DNA of 64,000 nt, taken from Lampris incognitus. Lineage: Eukaryota; Chordata; Actinopteri; Lampriformes; Lampridae. The notes beneath the pieces are model-generated. The model was not told the origin of the DNA. It saw only the letters and a list, made by a program, of their open reading frames with translations, and ran no database searches. Of this stretch, positions 34,808-47,212 are shown piece by piece. The translations under genes and the position numbers were made by a program. Numbering within the stretch: the first letter of the stretch is position 1; each line of letters begins with the position of its first letter. The stretch lies in contig NC_079211.1 of assembly GCF_029633865.1 (NCBI RefSeq), positions 147,180,543 to 147,244,542 on the forward strand, read 5' to 3'.

Positions 34808-35195
34808 GACACATCGCCTACCAACACAGGGATCGGCAGTCTGAATCCCCGTGTTACCTCTGGCTTGGTCGGGCGTCCCTACAGACACAATTGGCCGTGT
34901 CTGCGGGTAGGAAGCCAGATGTGGGTATGTGTCCTGGTCGCTGCAGTAGCGCCTCCTCTGGTCAGTCGGGGCGCCTTTTCAGGGGGGAGGGGGAACAGTG
35001 TGATCCTCCCATGTGCTACATCACCCCGGTGAAACTCCTCACTGTCAGATGAAAAGAAGCGGCTGGCGACTCCACATGTATTGGAGGAGGCATGTGGTAG
35101 TCTGCAGCCCTCCCGGATCAGCAGAGGAGGTGGACCAGCAACCGGGATGGCTCGGAAGAGTGGGGTAATTGGCCAGATACAATTAGGGGTAAAAA
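34808..35195 (+). mobile_element. SINE family B, copy 4
   Basis: The head CGCCTACCAACACAGGGATC is truncated at its 5' end. The body is complete through GGGTAATTGGCCAGATACAA. Confidence 0.8.
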
Positions 35196-35577
35196 TCCAA
35201 AAAAAATAAAGATTTTAAAGAATAAAATAAAAGGTCAGAGGCAACTGAGGTCAAAGTTGAAATAATTTGAACTTTGAACGCGTCGCTCGTTAGCAGTCTC
35301 AAGCAGCACGCCACAACAAGGGTAGCACTTCCGCCTACTTGGGTGCCACCACTCTCCCCATAGGAAAACTGGCACAGCGGGTACAGAGCGGTTTTACCAT
35401 GTCAGCACCTTCACTTTCTCTTTCTCTCTTTCCACTTTATCCTCCCTGTATCTCTTCAATTTCCCCTCCGACTGAAAAACTACAAAAACAAAGGTCAACA
35501 CGCCTTTTTTTTATAAATATGGCTGACGTTCCCTCCTCTTAATAGGGTAAAGATGAGTTCTCCTCATTGCTCCTAAT
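35196..35577. other. No gene seen
   Basis: Unique sequence between SINE copy 4 and MITE E. No exon was recognised. Confidence 0.45.
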
Positions 35578-36295
35578 GTCAAAAAACCTAATTTCTGTCA
35601 CCTTTGAGTCTGTCCCCAGACAGCATCCGGATGTGGGCCACTTCAGGCAGTGATGCAGCACTGATGGCCTCCTTCTGGCCCGGACAAAATGGATGTGAGC
35701 CTGAAATGGCAAAGATGCGGTGCTCTCGGCAACATGTAATCTAGATGTGGCCCTGAAGTGACCTGTGTGGTAAATGGTGAATATGGCCCAAATATCACAA
35801 AACAAATATGGGCCACCTTTGGCAAATAAGTTTGCACATGTGGCATTGCTATGGCTTGGTTCTGGCCCAGATCTGGCAAACAGAAGTGGACCGCCCAAGT
35901 GCCATCATTCCACATGGTATGTGGGCTGGATGAAGTGTCGGGTGTGGGACGGGTCCGGGCCACAGCAATTTTGCTATCTGGGTCTGGCTTCACTTATGTT
36001 ATGTTTCAACACAGCCTATGACATCATACAGGGGTAGTCAGTGACATAGCTTGATCTATTGTCAGACAAATGCACAACTATAAACATGTAATTTGGTCAC
36101 AAAATGCTCACTGGATAACAGTAAAATTAGAGTTATTAGCATTTTGTGACCCTTAAGTAACATTTTGTGCTGTTGTCTTACAACAGAAATATAAACATAT
36201 GTCAGTAACAACACCTGTATTGTGTCATACATTACGTTGAAACACAAAATAAGTGATCACAATCAGAACTGAGGGTGACAGAAAGTTGGCTTTTT
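35578..36295. mobile_element. MITE E, with a nested MITE F copy
   Basis: The ends AAAAAACCTAATTTCTGTCA and (reverse complement) AAAAAGCCAACTTTCTGTCA are inverted repeats. MITE F is inserted at 35615-35982. The interior has an inverted GGTCACAAAATGCTCACTGG / AGCATTTTGTGACCC pair. Confidence 0.6.
35615..35982 (+). mobile_element. MITE F, single copy nested in MITE E
   Basis: It starts CCCAGACAGCATCCGGATGT and ends GCAATTTTGCTATCTGGG, 368 bp, with no coding potential. Confidence 0.7.
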
Positions 36296-36607
36296 AGCAT
36301 CGCAGGCGATGGGGAGAACAGATCATTAGCTTACTGAGACAGGCTGGATTACGTTGGCCAGGTTTGTGAACAAGGTCTATAATATCCTAAACTCAATAGT
36401 GCGGTGTAGACTGACTGTACGGACTGATCCGAGTTCATTTTGCTCCTGTAGCGGGGGTGCACATATAACTGGTACGCAGGCACACATGTGCAACAAACAT
36501 CAGAAATGCAGAACGTCAGTTGTTTCAGAAGGTGCGTTTATGGACCAAGCAGCAACACAGCTACTCACAGTATGTTTCTGCTTGTAATGCAGTTCTGATT
36601 TTTGGTG

Positions 36608-36800
36608 CACGTGCCTCACAGCAAGAAGGTCCTGGGTTCGAGCCCCAGGGTAATCCAACCTTGGGGGTCGTCCCGGGTCGTCTTCTGTGTGGAGTTTGCA
36701 TGTTGTCCCCGTGTCTGTGTGGGTTTCCTCCGGGTGCTCCGGTTTCCTCCCACAGTCCAAAGACATGTAGGTCAGGTGAATCGACCGTACTAAATTGTCC

Positions 36801-36835
<35 letters not shown>

Positions 36836-36968
36836 AGCCCTGTGTGATGGCCTGGCAACGCGTCCAGGGTGTCTCCCCACCTGCCGCCCAGTGACTGCTG
36901 GGATAGGCTCCAGCATCCTGCAACCCTGAGAGCAGGATAAGCGGTTTGGCTAATGGATGGATGGATAT
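36608..36968 (+). mobile_element. SINE family A copy
   Basis: It begins in the head (GTGCCTCACAGCAAGAAGGT), carries the B box GGGTTCGAGCCCC, a GT run and the (GGAT)n tail. Confidence 0.8.
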
Positions 36969-37131
36969 ATAAGATCTAAGATATAGATTTGGTATGGTTG
37001 GTGGCTTAAGCAGTAAAACCCCTGACGCTGGTAGTGTCTGCACAATGCTTTAGGCAGTCATGTACAAATTAGATCAATCTAATGTTTTGGGTTTTTTTTT
37101 AAAATTTATTTTCTGCTCTGTCCTCCACCAG

Positions 37132-37320
37132 ACCATGTCCCCTGGTACTACGAAGGAGAAGACAAAGAAGGAGAGGCAGAAGAAGAAGAAGACGGTGTGG
37201 ACGGTGCCCATGGAGAAACTGTGCAGCACCCCCACCCTGCCGCTGTACCACACGGCCCCGCCATCGCCCGTCAAAGGAATCAGCATCAGCAAGCTGAAGG
37301 AGATGAACGGCTGGAAGTGA
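37132..37320 (+). CDS. mymk: Candidate alternative last exon of mymk
   Basis: A strong acceptor (T-rich tract, then CTGTCCTCCACCAG, ending 37131) precedes 62 open codons and TGA at 37318-37320. The peptide starts TMSPGTTKEKTKKERQKKKK, continues with TVWTVPMEKLCSTPTLPLYH and ends ISISKLKEMNGWK. It is in phase 0. mymk exon 5 has a matching phase-0 donor, TGT|GTGAGA at 34170/34171, exactly after LCCC. Splicing there would remove the short VRNL end and give a protein of about 281 residues with a strongly basic tail next to the cysteines. The sequence is unique and GC-rich, unlike its repeat-filled flanks. No homology is known to me. It could instead belong to a separate gene. Confidence 0.4.
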   Translation, partial: TMSPGTTKEKTKKERQKKKKTVWTVPMEKLCSTPTLPLYHTAPPSPVKGISISKLKEMNGWK

Positions 37321-38970
37321 GACCGCCGGGGTCGCGGGGTCACCAGTGCCACTTGGCATGGCTCGGGGTAAAGGACTTCATAGAAGAAGAAGAGCAACTG
37401 CAGGGAGAGAGCTGCGCTGTTAGCAGGGTGGGGCCGCGATACTCCGGCCAGCAGACGAAAACGCCGGGAGATTTAAGACCGGCAGCCACCTCGACAGTAA
37501 ACCAACCATCTTTCTGCAACTTTTTTTTTTTTATTATCATTATTATTCCAAACGTTTTATTTGTCTGGTAAAATAGTAGAGGTGACAGCTGAACTTTGGA
37601 ATCCACAACTTACAGCGGGTAAACAAGTGTTTGATCTGTGCCCTGGTTATAAATGACAAAAAACACTTTTCAGCGAGGCGGTTGAGGAGCCCTGAGAGAC
37701 CGTGGCCGTCTGTCCGCGGTGCCTCTGCAGCGTTCAGGATTCGGCAGCCTTGCTGCTGAAGAACAAACAGAGCAAGGACAGAGAGACGACGGCCGAGACG
37801 GGCCAGTAAAACTGACTGGAAAATTTGCGAGAAGCACAAACCGACAGATGGTTTATCTCTCCAAAATATATAAATTGTCTTTTGAAATGGTCCTCAGGGG
37901 ACTCCCTTCGTCTGCCTCCCCTTCCTCCCCTCCCTCCATCTCCTCTCTCTCTCTCCGTCTCTCTCTCAGAGAAAAGAACTATGTGATTTAATTCATTTAT
38001 GGGAATTACGAGGCTGTGAAAGTATATTTTAGTGGTTTTATGCGTCCCCCGTCCCCCCCCCCTCGCCCCAGAGGTGTCGAACGTGTCGTCTGGTGCGTCT
38101 CGACACCCGAGAGGAAGGGACAGGAGGCCCAGACGCCGGCGTGTCGACAGGCCGGAGCACCTTGACGTGTTTTCTGCTGCGGCAGGTGTGGACTTATGGG
38201 TCTATCCATCCAACGAACCTTGGCCATGTCCTCCTTTCCCCCAAACGTATACCCATCAGACGGAAGAATCTCTCCGCTGCAGATCCTCACACATATATAT
38301 CCTTTATTTATTCCAGCAGCGAGGGCTTGTGTGTTCGACGGGGCTGGTTTTGATGTTGATTTTTCAGGTTTTTTGAAGTAAAATGCTTTTAAATGCAGGT
38401 GGTGGTCTGAAGTGGTCTTTTCAGGGGGGGGGGGGGTTTCGGGATCGGGCTCAGCCATTTTCTAGACATTATTATGGCGTGGCCATGCCGACTCTGCAAG
38501 AAGCCTGCCATTGAGAAAAATCCTGACTGGCACATACTTCAAGGCCCACTTTAGTCTAATCCAATTCCAGACCCACATATCCTCTTCCACTCTGACGGCA
38601 GGACGGCGCAGCGCTCTGCGTCCGCCGCACGTCACCTGCGCGAACACGACCCAAAGATTACAAACGTGTTCCGCGGATCTCAGACAAAACAGTCTACTGC
38701 CAAAACGTGAATGAACCCCCCGCCTCTTTCAACCGGGGAGTATGTTGAGCCGGGGCCAAGCCGCCAGCCGTTTGTGCCCAGAGAAAGGTGTTTTTGTCTG
38801 GGCTTCGGGGAACCTGGCGATCCAAACGGCATCTCCTGGCCGGCTGCAGCCTCTCCATCCCTGACGGGGGCTGGTAACCCGAGCCTTTTATTGCGTGAGT
38901 GTGAAACACTTTTCAGCTTCTTTACGACCGCTGTCTGTTCCGCACCACTTTGCTGAGCGGGGCTGCAGCC
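37321..38970. other. Intergenic, no gene seen
   Basis: Unique sequence with a CT-rich patch near 37940-37970 and G or C runs near 38050 and 38430. Several short frames overlap on both strands, none with a recognisable product. Confidence 0.5.
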
Positions 38971-39009
38971 CACACACACACACACACACATGCACACACA
39001 CACGCACAC

Positions 39010-39245
39010 ACTTCTTTTTCTATACTTGTGAGGACCCTCATTGACTCCATTCGTCCCCTAGCCCTTAAATCCAACCTTATCCATCAGTTCTACATGACTA
39101 ACCTTAATCTAATCCTAATCCTAACTTTAACCCCAACCCACATCCCAACCCTAGGACAAACCCTTAACAAAGCGGGGACCGGACAAAATGTCCTCACTCC
39201 GAGGGTTAAAAACTTCCCAATTGGTCCTCACAACTGTAGCTGAAG
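39010..39245. repeat. Fish repeat with TGTGAGGAC ends
   Basis: It begins CTATACTTGTGAGGACCC and ends near GGTCCTCACAACTG, an inverted GTGAGGAC/GTCCTCAC pair, with a CCTAACC-like central part. This resembles a MITE common in teleosts. The CCTAA motifs are irregular and not telomeric. Confidence 0.5.
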
Positions 39246-39917
39246 AAGGACACACACACACGCACACGCACACACATCCAGTCTGAGGGAGCTGGTTCAC
39301 GTTGGGCAGCCCAGCACACTTCAACAGAGTCAACACAATAAGTGTTGATTGACAACGGCATGCATGTGCGCGGTCGTCTCCTCTGCGGTTCCCCAGCGGC
39401 ATGGAATTTCGGTGGGTATCTAAATAAAATAAAGAAATAACGTCTGAACAAATAAAAAAAAAAAAAAGACTTCACCAGCAGGGTGAAAGAGCTGTTTTTC
39501 TCCCAATTATTCCATATTCAGCGGCCCTCTAACGCCAGGGCCTTCACGGAGACAGAGGTGAAAACAGGCTGGATCGATTTTCATTATAGGGCTCAATTAG
39601 GCAGAGAAACGCACCGCGTGTAGTGGCTGTGACAGACTGAGGAATGCTGGGTATGTTTGGGTATGTGGGAACTTTCTATGGTGAGAGAGCAGCAAGTGTG
39701 TCCAAAGTCCTTTCTCCGTCAGCTGTCGGCTCAGCAGCTGTTAGATGCTGTGAGGAGTCAGCTGTCTGCCGAAGGAAAACCTCCACAAAGCACAAATACA
39801 CAATCCCACTGCTGACAATGGTACCAAGATCCCACTTTTAAAGCGACATTGTGTACTTTTTATTAATCTGAGATCTCTGGGGCTTCAATACACCACTTAG
39901 TTCCACTGCTATCTCCT
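39246..39917. other. No gene seen
   Basis: Unique sequence with short CA and A runs (39250-39275, 39452-39468). Confidence 0.45.
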
Positions 39918-40340
39918 CCCAATAGCAAAATTGCTGTGGCCCGGACCCGTCCCACACCCGACACTTCATCCGGCCCACATACCATGTGGAATGATGGCAC
40001 TTGGGCGGTCTGCTCCTGTTTGCCAGATCTGGGCCAGAACCAAGCCATAGCAATGCTGCATGTGCCACATATTTCACATAGGTGGTCCATATTTGTTTTG
40101 TGATATTTGGGCCATATTCACCATTTGCCACACAGGCCACTTCAGGGTCACATCCAGATCACATGTTGCCCAGAGCATCTTTGCCAAAAAAAGGCCCACG
40201 TTTGATTTGGCATATTTGAGCCATATTTGCTATCATACATGTGGGACACTTCAGGCTCACATCCACTTTGTAAGGGCCAGAAGAAGGCCATCAGTGCTGC
40301 ATCATTGCCTGTAGTGGCCCACATCCGGATGCTATCTGGG
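39918..40340 (-). mobile_element. MITE F, minus-oriented copy
   Basis: It starts CCCAATAGCAAAATTGCTGT and ends CCGGATGCTATCTGGG, 423 bp. Confidence 0.7.
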
Positions 40341-40371
40341 AAAGATCGGTTCCCCCGTTGCCCGCAATGTT

Positions 40372-41280
40372 AAAAAGACAACTTTCTGTCGCTTTTGATT
40401 CCATCTATGGTCACTTATTTTGTGTTCCCATGCAGCGTAAAACACAATACAGGGGTTGTCATCAACATATATTTATGTTTCTGTTGTCAGACATCTATAA
40501 AAAGTGATTTGATCAAGGGTCACAAAATGCCAACTGGCTCACCAAAGCTAATGGTAATTTCAGGGGCTGTTAGCATTTTGTGACCCTCGGTCGAACTGCT
40601 TTTTTTTTTTCTTAGCTGTGCAATCGTCTTGAATATGGAGCAGCCAGGGAAGAGGTAAAGAGGAAGGCCAAAGAGGAGGTTTATGGATGTGGTGAGGGAG
40701 GATATGCAGGTGGCTGGTGTGACAGAGGAAGATGCAGAGGACAGGAAGAGATGGAAATGGATGATTCGCTGTGGCAACCCCTAATGGGAGCAGCCGAAAG
40801 TAGTAGTAGTAGTAGTAGTAGTAGTAGCCATGCAATCGTCTGACAAGAGAAACGTAAAGATATCTTCATGACCACACCTGTACTGGGTAATCCACGAGTT
40901 TCCTGGGGGGGGGGTCAAAACAGCTAAAAATGCTACCGTACGTGACACGAGGCCACTTCTTCATGTCATCTTCCCAACCATCGATTACGGACAGCAACGG
41001 TGTTCTTATTTCACCCTTCTTGAGCTGCGTGAGGCGGTGTTCCCACATAATTAGCTAATGTGGCTGGCTAGATCTTCATGAACGAATGAGACGCCGTACA
41101 AATCGCTCTAAGAAAGACGGTTAGCGTACCGTTACCATGGAAAACGCCGGTTCCGGTTCAGTGACAGGACGCGCCGGAAGTCGCGCCCATTATTCACGCA
41201 AGGTCTCATGGGGGCTAGGAATAAGGCGGATACGCTTTGTTGAAACACAAAATGAGCGATCAAAGATGGAATCGAAGCCT
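40372..41280. mobile_element. MITE E or larger relative, interrupted by an RTE tail
   Basis: The left end GATTCCATCTATGGTCACTT and the right end (reverse complement GATTCCATCTTTGATCGCTC) are inverted arms of about 35 bp. An RTE 3' fragment is inserted at 40632-40830. Confidence 0.5.
40632..40830 (+). mobile_element. RTE LINE, 5'-truncated 3' end
   Basis: It encodes broken pieces of the RTE C-terminus (RGRPKRRFMDVV-like, then an IRCGNP-like end) and ends in (TAG)n. TGCAATCGTCT occurs on both sides (40619 and 40831), the target duplication. Confidence 0.8.
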
Positions 41281-41375
41281 GATCTGAACTGATGCTCACC
41301 TAGCTATGATAAAGCAGAAGTATGTCCGCACTTCCGGTATGTCGGAATGTATGTCGGAAGTCGGTGGATAGCCAG

Positions 41376-41695
41376 ATTCTTCTCTTCCGTAGTTCCCTGG
41401 TGTTGGAACGAGTTACCAAACTCCATTCGATCTGCTGAGTCCCTCTCCATCTTTAAGAAGAAGCTAAAGACCCAGCTCTGTCTCGAACACCACCACACCT
41501 GATGGGTTTTTTTTTAAATCGCTTCTATGCACTGCCTTTGTGCGCTGCCTGTTGACACCTATGTCCTATCAACTTGAAAGTAGTTTTTTTTTACACTTAC
41601 TTGCGTTGTCGCCTCCTGACTAGGTCCTTGCTTGTGTTGTCTTAAGTCTCAGATGTACGTCGCTCTGGATAAAAGCGTCTGCTGAATGAAATTGT
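41376..41695 (+). mobile_element. LINE 3' end
   Basis: The plus strand reads WNELPNSIRSAESLSIFKKK then LKTQLCL, a typical C-terminus of fish CR1/Rex-type LINEs. It is followed by GCTCTGGATAAAAGCGTCTG and an AAATTGTAAATAAAT tail. Confidence 0.7.
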
Positions 41696-42324
<629 letters not shown>

Positions 42325-42333
42325 AGGATCTCT

Positions 42334-42759
42334 CCCAGACGGCATCCGGATGTGGGCCACTTCAGGCAATGATGCGGCACTGATGGCCTTCTTCTGGCCC
42401 TGACAAAATGGATGTGAGCCTGATGTGGCCCACATGTATAATAGCAAATATGGCCTAAATATGCCAAATCAAATGGGGGCCTTTTTTGGCAAAGATGCGG
42501 TGCTCTCGGCAACATGTAATCTGGATGTGACCCTGAAGTGGCCCGTGTGGTAAATGGTGAATATGGCCCGAATATCACAAAACAAATATGGGCCACCTTT
42601 GGCAAATATGTGGCACATACAGCATTGCTACGGCTTGGTTCTGGCCCAGATCTGGCAAACAGGAGCGGACCGCCCAAGTGCCATCATTCCACGCGGTATG
42701 TGGACCAGATGAAGTGTCGTGTGGGACGGGTCCGGGCCACAGCAATTTTGCCATCTGGG
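42334..42759 (+). mobile_element. MITE F copy
   Basis: It starts CCCAGACGGCATCCGGATGT and ends GCAATTTTGCCATCTGGG. Confidence 0.7.
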
Positions 42760-43621
42760 CTGTGATTTAAAGTGCTCAAACAACGCTGACCTTACCAGCA
42801 TCCACACTGGCCTCATTCAGTTAAATCAAAACGACCATGTCCGGGATCATAGCTTTAAATTGTGCCATAGCATGACTCTGATGAGTAACCTGTCTAGATA
42901 AGATAGTAATCGATGCTCCGTCTAGTGGATGGTTTTCTACAAAGTGCCTGACAGTACGACACTTTGGATGTATTTACCAACTAAGATACAGAACCAGCCT
43001 GAAGTTATTTTCCTGTTAAGCGTTTAGTTACCACAGTGCAAAAATGAACTGAAGCATGGTACAAGGGACGTGCAATATAGATAACTTCTCACATATAGAT
43101 TTTTTTTTTTGACACACTGAATGACAGCAGAATAGTCATAGTAGTTGCGACTGGTTAACAGCCATCTTTACAAGCTTGTCAAAATGTGTAATACTGAAAA
43201 GAATAAAAACAATTGTATTGCCATCATACCCTATTTCATATTAACAGAGGGATTCTACTTATTAGTCAGTACGGCCATAAGGCTCCTGGACTGCCGTTCT
43301 GCTAAATTTATGCCTCTACTGCCACTTGCTGGACATCTTTAAAACGTGGCTTCACTATTAAAGGGCACTTCCGCTCCATTTCAGAGGACGTGCAGGAACC
43401 TGTTTAGCTGAACGGTAGCCATATAAAGTAGCCTCCACAGAAAAACGAGCTAGTTATTTTTAATGCTGGGGGCCTCGGTATTTCTGACGTATCAATTCAA
43501 TCTTATTCTACTCTTGTACCAAGTGTAAGTCTCTCTGGACAAGACTGTGATCTGCATGGTTCACAGTTAAAGGATGAATAATAGTAAAGTCCCCCACAGA
43601 ACTCTCCAGCTTCTTTATGAT
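42760..43621. other. No gene seen
   Basis: AT-rich unique sequence without supported exons. Confidence 0.5.
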
Positions 43622-44015
43622 CATCCATCCATCCATTATCCGAACCTCTTATCCTGCTCTCAGGGCTGCAGGGATGCTGGAGCCTATCCCAGCAGTCACT
43701 GGGCGGCAGGCAGGGAGACGCCCTGGATGGGCCGCCGGGCCATCACACAGGGCCCACACACACACACACACACACACACTCATTCATACCTAGGGACAAT
43801 TTAGTACGGCCGATTCACCTGACCTGCATGTCTCTGGACTATGGGAGGAAACCGGAGCACCCGGAGGAAACCCATGCAAACACGGGGCGAACATGCAAAC
43901 GCCACACAGAGGATGACCTGGGATGACCCCCAAGGTTGGACTACCCTGGGGCTCAAACCCTGGACCTTCTTGCCACAAGGCGACCGTGCTAACCACTGCA
44001 CCACCACGCTGCCTC
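43622..44015 (-). mobile_element. SINE family A, full minus copy
   Basis: It starts with the (CCAT)n tail. The B box reverse complement GGGGCTCAAACCC is near 43945-43960, and it ends at the A-box region CACTGCACCACCACGCTGCC. Confidence 0.8.
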
Positions 44016-44295
44016 TTTATGACCATTTACGTTTTTATTTGGAGAAAACCAACCAGTCAGTTCCTTATGTTGAGCGATATGTTTGAAAGAGATGAAGACC
44101 GCCCACAGGTTCAGCCCAGTTTACTGTTTGTTTTAAATATTCAGCTGATGCTCTCGTACCCACAAAACATTCTGTCCTGTCAAGCGATCACTTATTGTAC
44201 GAGGAGAGAAAGAAAAGGTAGTGCAAAAAGCACTTCTGACCAAAAATGCTGACCTCACTGCTCAGATGTTAAGACCACCTCCTCCCAGGCCTTTT

Positions 44296-44439
44296 CTAAT
44301 GGTGGGGCTTCTCCTCACAGCTCAAAGCAGGCCGGGCCAATTCCACTGGGTCGACATGGGGGGATCTGGAGAGGAGACGTGGTCCTCTGTGCTGCAACGC
44401 CGGCCGGCAGTGCAAGAATGATCGCACGGCACGCTTCAT
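44296..44439 (-). CDS. Candidate last exon of the ttc16-like gene
   Basis: The minus strand shows a good acceptor (TGTGTTGGCTTTTGACAG) and then 47 codons to TAG at 44296-44298, starting MKRAVRSFLHCRPALQHRGP. The phase (0) matches the donor of the exon at 45871-46006. A possible AATAAA on the minus strand lies about 260 bp further on. The peptide is basic and not recognised; the link to ttc16 rests only on phase and position. Confidence 0.25.
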   Translation of the reverse strand: MKRAVRSFLHCRPALQHRGPRLLSRSPHVDPVELARPALSCEEKPHH

Positions 44440-44475
44440 CTGTCAAAAGCCAACACAGAGCACAAGGGTGAGTCA

Positions 44476-44479
<4 letters not shown>

Positions 44480-44547
<68 letters not shown>
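44480..44547 (+). repeat. (GT)n microsatellite
   Basis: About 33 GT units. Confidence 0.95.
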
Positions 44548-44553
<6 letters not shown>

Positions 44554-44577
44554 GTGCTGTTTCTCCTTGTCTGACTC

Positions 44578-45435
44578 AAGGGCCGTATCACCAACAATGA
44601 CGAGACGGCCTACAGGGATGAGATTCAGCACCTCACATCACGGTGCACTACCAACAATCTTGTTCCCAATGTGCAGAAGACAAAGGAGCTGATTGTGGAC
44701 TTCAGGAGGTCTAGAAGTTACAGCCACTCCCCCATACACATCAATGGGGTGGAAGTGGAGCGTGTTTCCAGCTTTAAATTCATTGGAGTCTACATCAGCG
44801 ATGAACTTTCCTGGACATTAAACACCCAGGCCCTTGTGAAAAAGGCCCAACAATGCCTGCATTTCCTGAGGAGGCTGAAGAGCGCCCGTCTACCCCCCAA
44901 AATTCTCCCCAACTTCTACCACTGCACCATAGAGAGCATCCTGACCAGCTGCATCTCAGTGTGGTACGCCAACTGCACCTCAGTAGACCAGAAAGCTCTG
45001 CAGCGGGTGGTCAAGGCGGCCCAGCATATCACCGGTATCCAGCTCCCAGCCATAAAAGACATTTATCACAAACGCTGCCTTCGAAGGGGTCTCAGCATCA
45101 ACAGAGACCCCCCCCCCAACCATGGACTGTTCTCCCCCCTGCGCTCTGGGAGGCGCTACAGGAGCCTCAGAGCCCGCACTACCAGGCTCAAAAACAGCTT
45201 CTTTCCACAAGCTGTTGCCCACCTGAACCTGGCTACCCACAGAATGTCTGTAGATATTTTTTGTACTCCAGCTCTTTTTTAACTTATTTTTAGCTTTTGG
45301 TCTTCATGTGTGTATATCTTACATTGTGTGTGTCTATGTTTGTGTGTGTCTGTCTTGCACTGTTTGGTGAAGCCACAGCCCTCATTTCATTTTTAACATG
45401 TGCCTGCATGTTGTTTTTAATGACAATAAATTGAA
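44578..45435 (+). mobile_element. LINE 3' part (L2/CR1-like), mostly open
   Basis: An open frame from about 44578 to 45282 encodes the end of a reverse transcriptase and its C-terminal region. Segments are GRITNNDETAYRDEIQHLTS, KTKELIVDFRRS, KFIGVYISDELSW, KKAQQCLHFLRRLKSARLPP, SILTSCISVWYANCT and SGRRYRSLRARTTRLKNSFF. A 3' UTR ending TGACAATAAATTGAACTGAA follows. The catalytic FADD part is missing, so this is a 5'-truncated copy, but its frame is intact. Confidence 0.85.
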
Positions 45436-45860
45436 CTGAATTATTTTGTCGACGTGTCGTGACACCTAGATTTTTGAAACTCACTGATTTCACGTTTCCA
45501 TAGTTTCCACAAATATTACTCCAGCTTCCCTCAACCTCACGTTAATACAGCACATGCCAGCACTGGTTTCACAGACATTGTAAGTTCAATAACTTCACCC
45601 GTCGTCTTCATCCATATGGTTTAGTCGTCACGTGACTGGTGTGTAAATGTATGTACGCTCTGATGTTTCTTACGCCTCAAACTGAAAGTCATGTCAAGAA
45701 AAATCATCACTGTCTGAATCTGTTCATGTTGGTCTCTAGCCTATTTAACACACACTACCCAAACTATCACATCTACACACCCTCAGACATACACTCATCC
45801 CTCATCTCACCTACTGAATGACTGATTGAGTTATTATTTGATTAGCAGATTGAAGGTCAG
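45436..45860. other. No further feature seen
   Basis: AT-rich sequence downstream of the LINE tail, within an intron of the ttc16-like locus. No other exon was recognised. Confidence 0.4.
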
Positions 45861-46061
45861 CTTTTCTCACCATCTCCTGCAGCACCTGTGGACTGACGCT
45901 TGACTTAAGCTCCGCCTCAGCCTGGGATGGGCCTTCTAATTGGCTGTCCAATGGACTCCCTGCGTAATCATTGGTCAGGTTGATCCTTCTGAGCTCTGCG
46001 CACAACCTGGGGGCACATTATAAAACAATGTGATGGCAGAACCTCCCTGGTTGTGAAACTT

Positions 46062-46455
46062 TTTTTTTTTAAATTTATTTCTGATTTTTCCCTTTTTCTC
46101 CCAATTTAGTGGCCAATCGATCCCTATTTTAGTTCAAACACCCACCCTCGTACTGCATGCGTTCGCCAACTGCGTCTCTCCGGCCGGCAGTCTCGAAGGA
46201 GACGCCGCCCCACTTTCATGACAAGCTGAATCCAGGCCGAACCACTGCTTTTTCCGACACCCAGAGACGCATTCATGTGACGAACACAAGCCGGCTCCGC
46301 CCCCCCTCCCGAAGACAGCGCTGCAAATTATTGCTGCTTCATCGAGTCCGGCCATAGTCGGATCTGACGAGACCGGGGCGCGAACCCAGGTCCCCAGTGG
46401 GCAACTGCATCGATACAAAGCCGATGCTTAGACCGCTACACCACCGCGGACCCCT
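46062..46455 (-). mobile_element. tRNA-derived SINE family C
   Basis: On the minus strand it begins GGGGTCCGCGGTGGTGTAGC (A-box region) with CTGGGTTCGCGCCCCGG (B box) and ends in an AAAAAGGGAAAAATC tail. It is distinct from families A and B. Confidence 0.7.
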
Positions 46456-46740
46456 GGATGTGAAACTTGATGAGTAACACAGTAAACTCATCCATCGCCT
46501 GACCTCCACATGCTGCAGAGGAGCTGCAGACAGAGAAATCTGCTGTACCGGTTCGCTCCCACCCATGAACAGTACAATTCTTGGGTTGTACTGGATATGG
46601 CTCAGTTGTAAACATTTGGAAGTATAGAGATTTATGGATTTAATAATTATATTATTGTGTTTTCTGCTTTTTCTTTTTATTATTAAAATATTATTATTAA
46701 TTATAATATAATTAATATTAATAACATTAAAATTAAAGGG
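46456..46740. other. No gene seen
   Basis: AT-rich, with TTATTATTAAAAT-type low complexity at 46640-46735. Confidence 0.5.
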
Positions 46741-47166
46741 CTTCCGGGTGGCATGGCGGTCTATTCCTTTGCTTACCAAAACGGAGAATGTCAGCTCGAA
46801 ACCCCGTGTTACCTCCGGCTTGGTTGAGTGTCCCTACAGATACAATTGGCCGTGTCTGTGGGTGGGAAGCCGGATGTGGGTAGATGTCCTGGTCATTGCA
46901 CTAGCGCCTCCTCTGGTCGATCGGGACACCTGTTTGGGGGGAGGGGGAAATGGGGGGAATAACGTGATCCTGCGATGTGCTATGTCCCCCTGGTTAAACT
47001 CCTCACTGTCAGGTGAAAAGAAGCGGCTGGCGACTCCACATGTATCGGTGGAGACACGTGGTAGTCTGCAGCCCTCCCGGATCGGCAGAGGGGCTGGAGG
47101 AGCGACTGGGATGGCTCGGAAGAGTGGAGTAATTGGCCAAGTACAATTGGGGAGAAACAGGGGGAA
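46741..47166 (+). mobile_element. SINE family B, copy 5
   Basis: Full copy from TTCCGGGTGGCATGGCGGTC to AAGTACAATTGGGGAGAAAC. Confidence 0.8.
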
Positions 47167-47212
47167 CTTTTTTTCTAAATAATATTATTAATAATATTGG
47201 GAAGATGTTGGT

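Noticed and set aside
39110-39165. Interstitial telomere repeat
   Set aside because: The CCTAACC-like words are irregular and belong to a dispersed fish repeat.
43574-44252. Frames over the minus SINE at 43622-44015
   Set aside because: They translate a SINE, and the same peptides recur at every family A copy.
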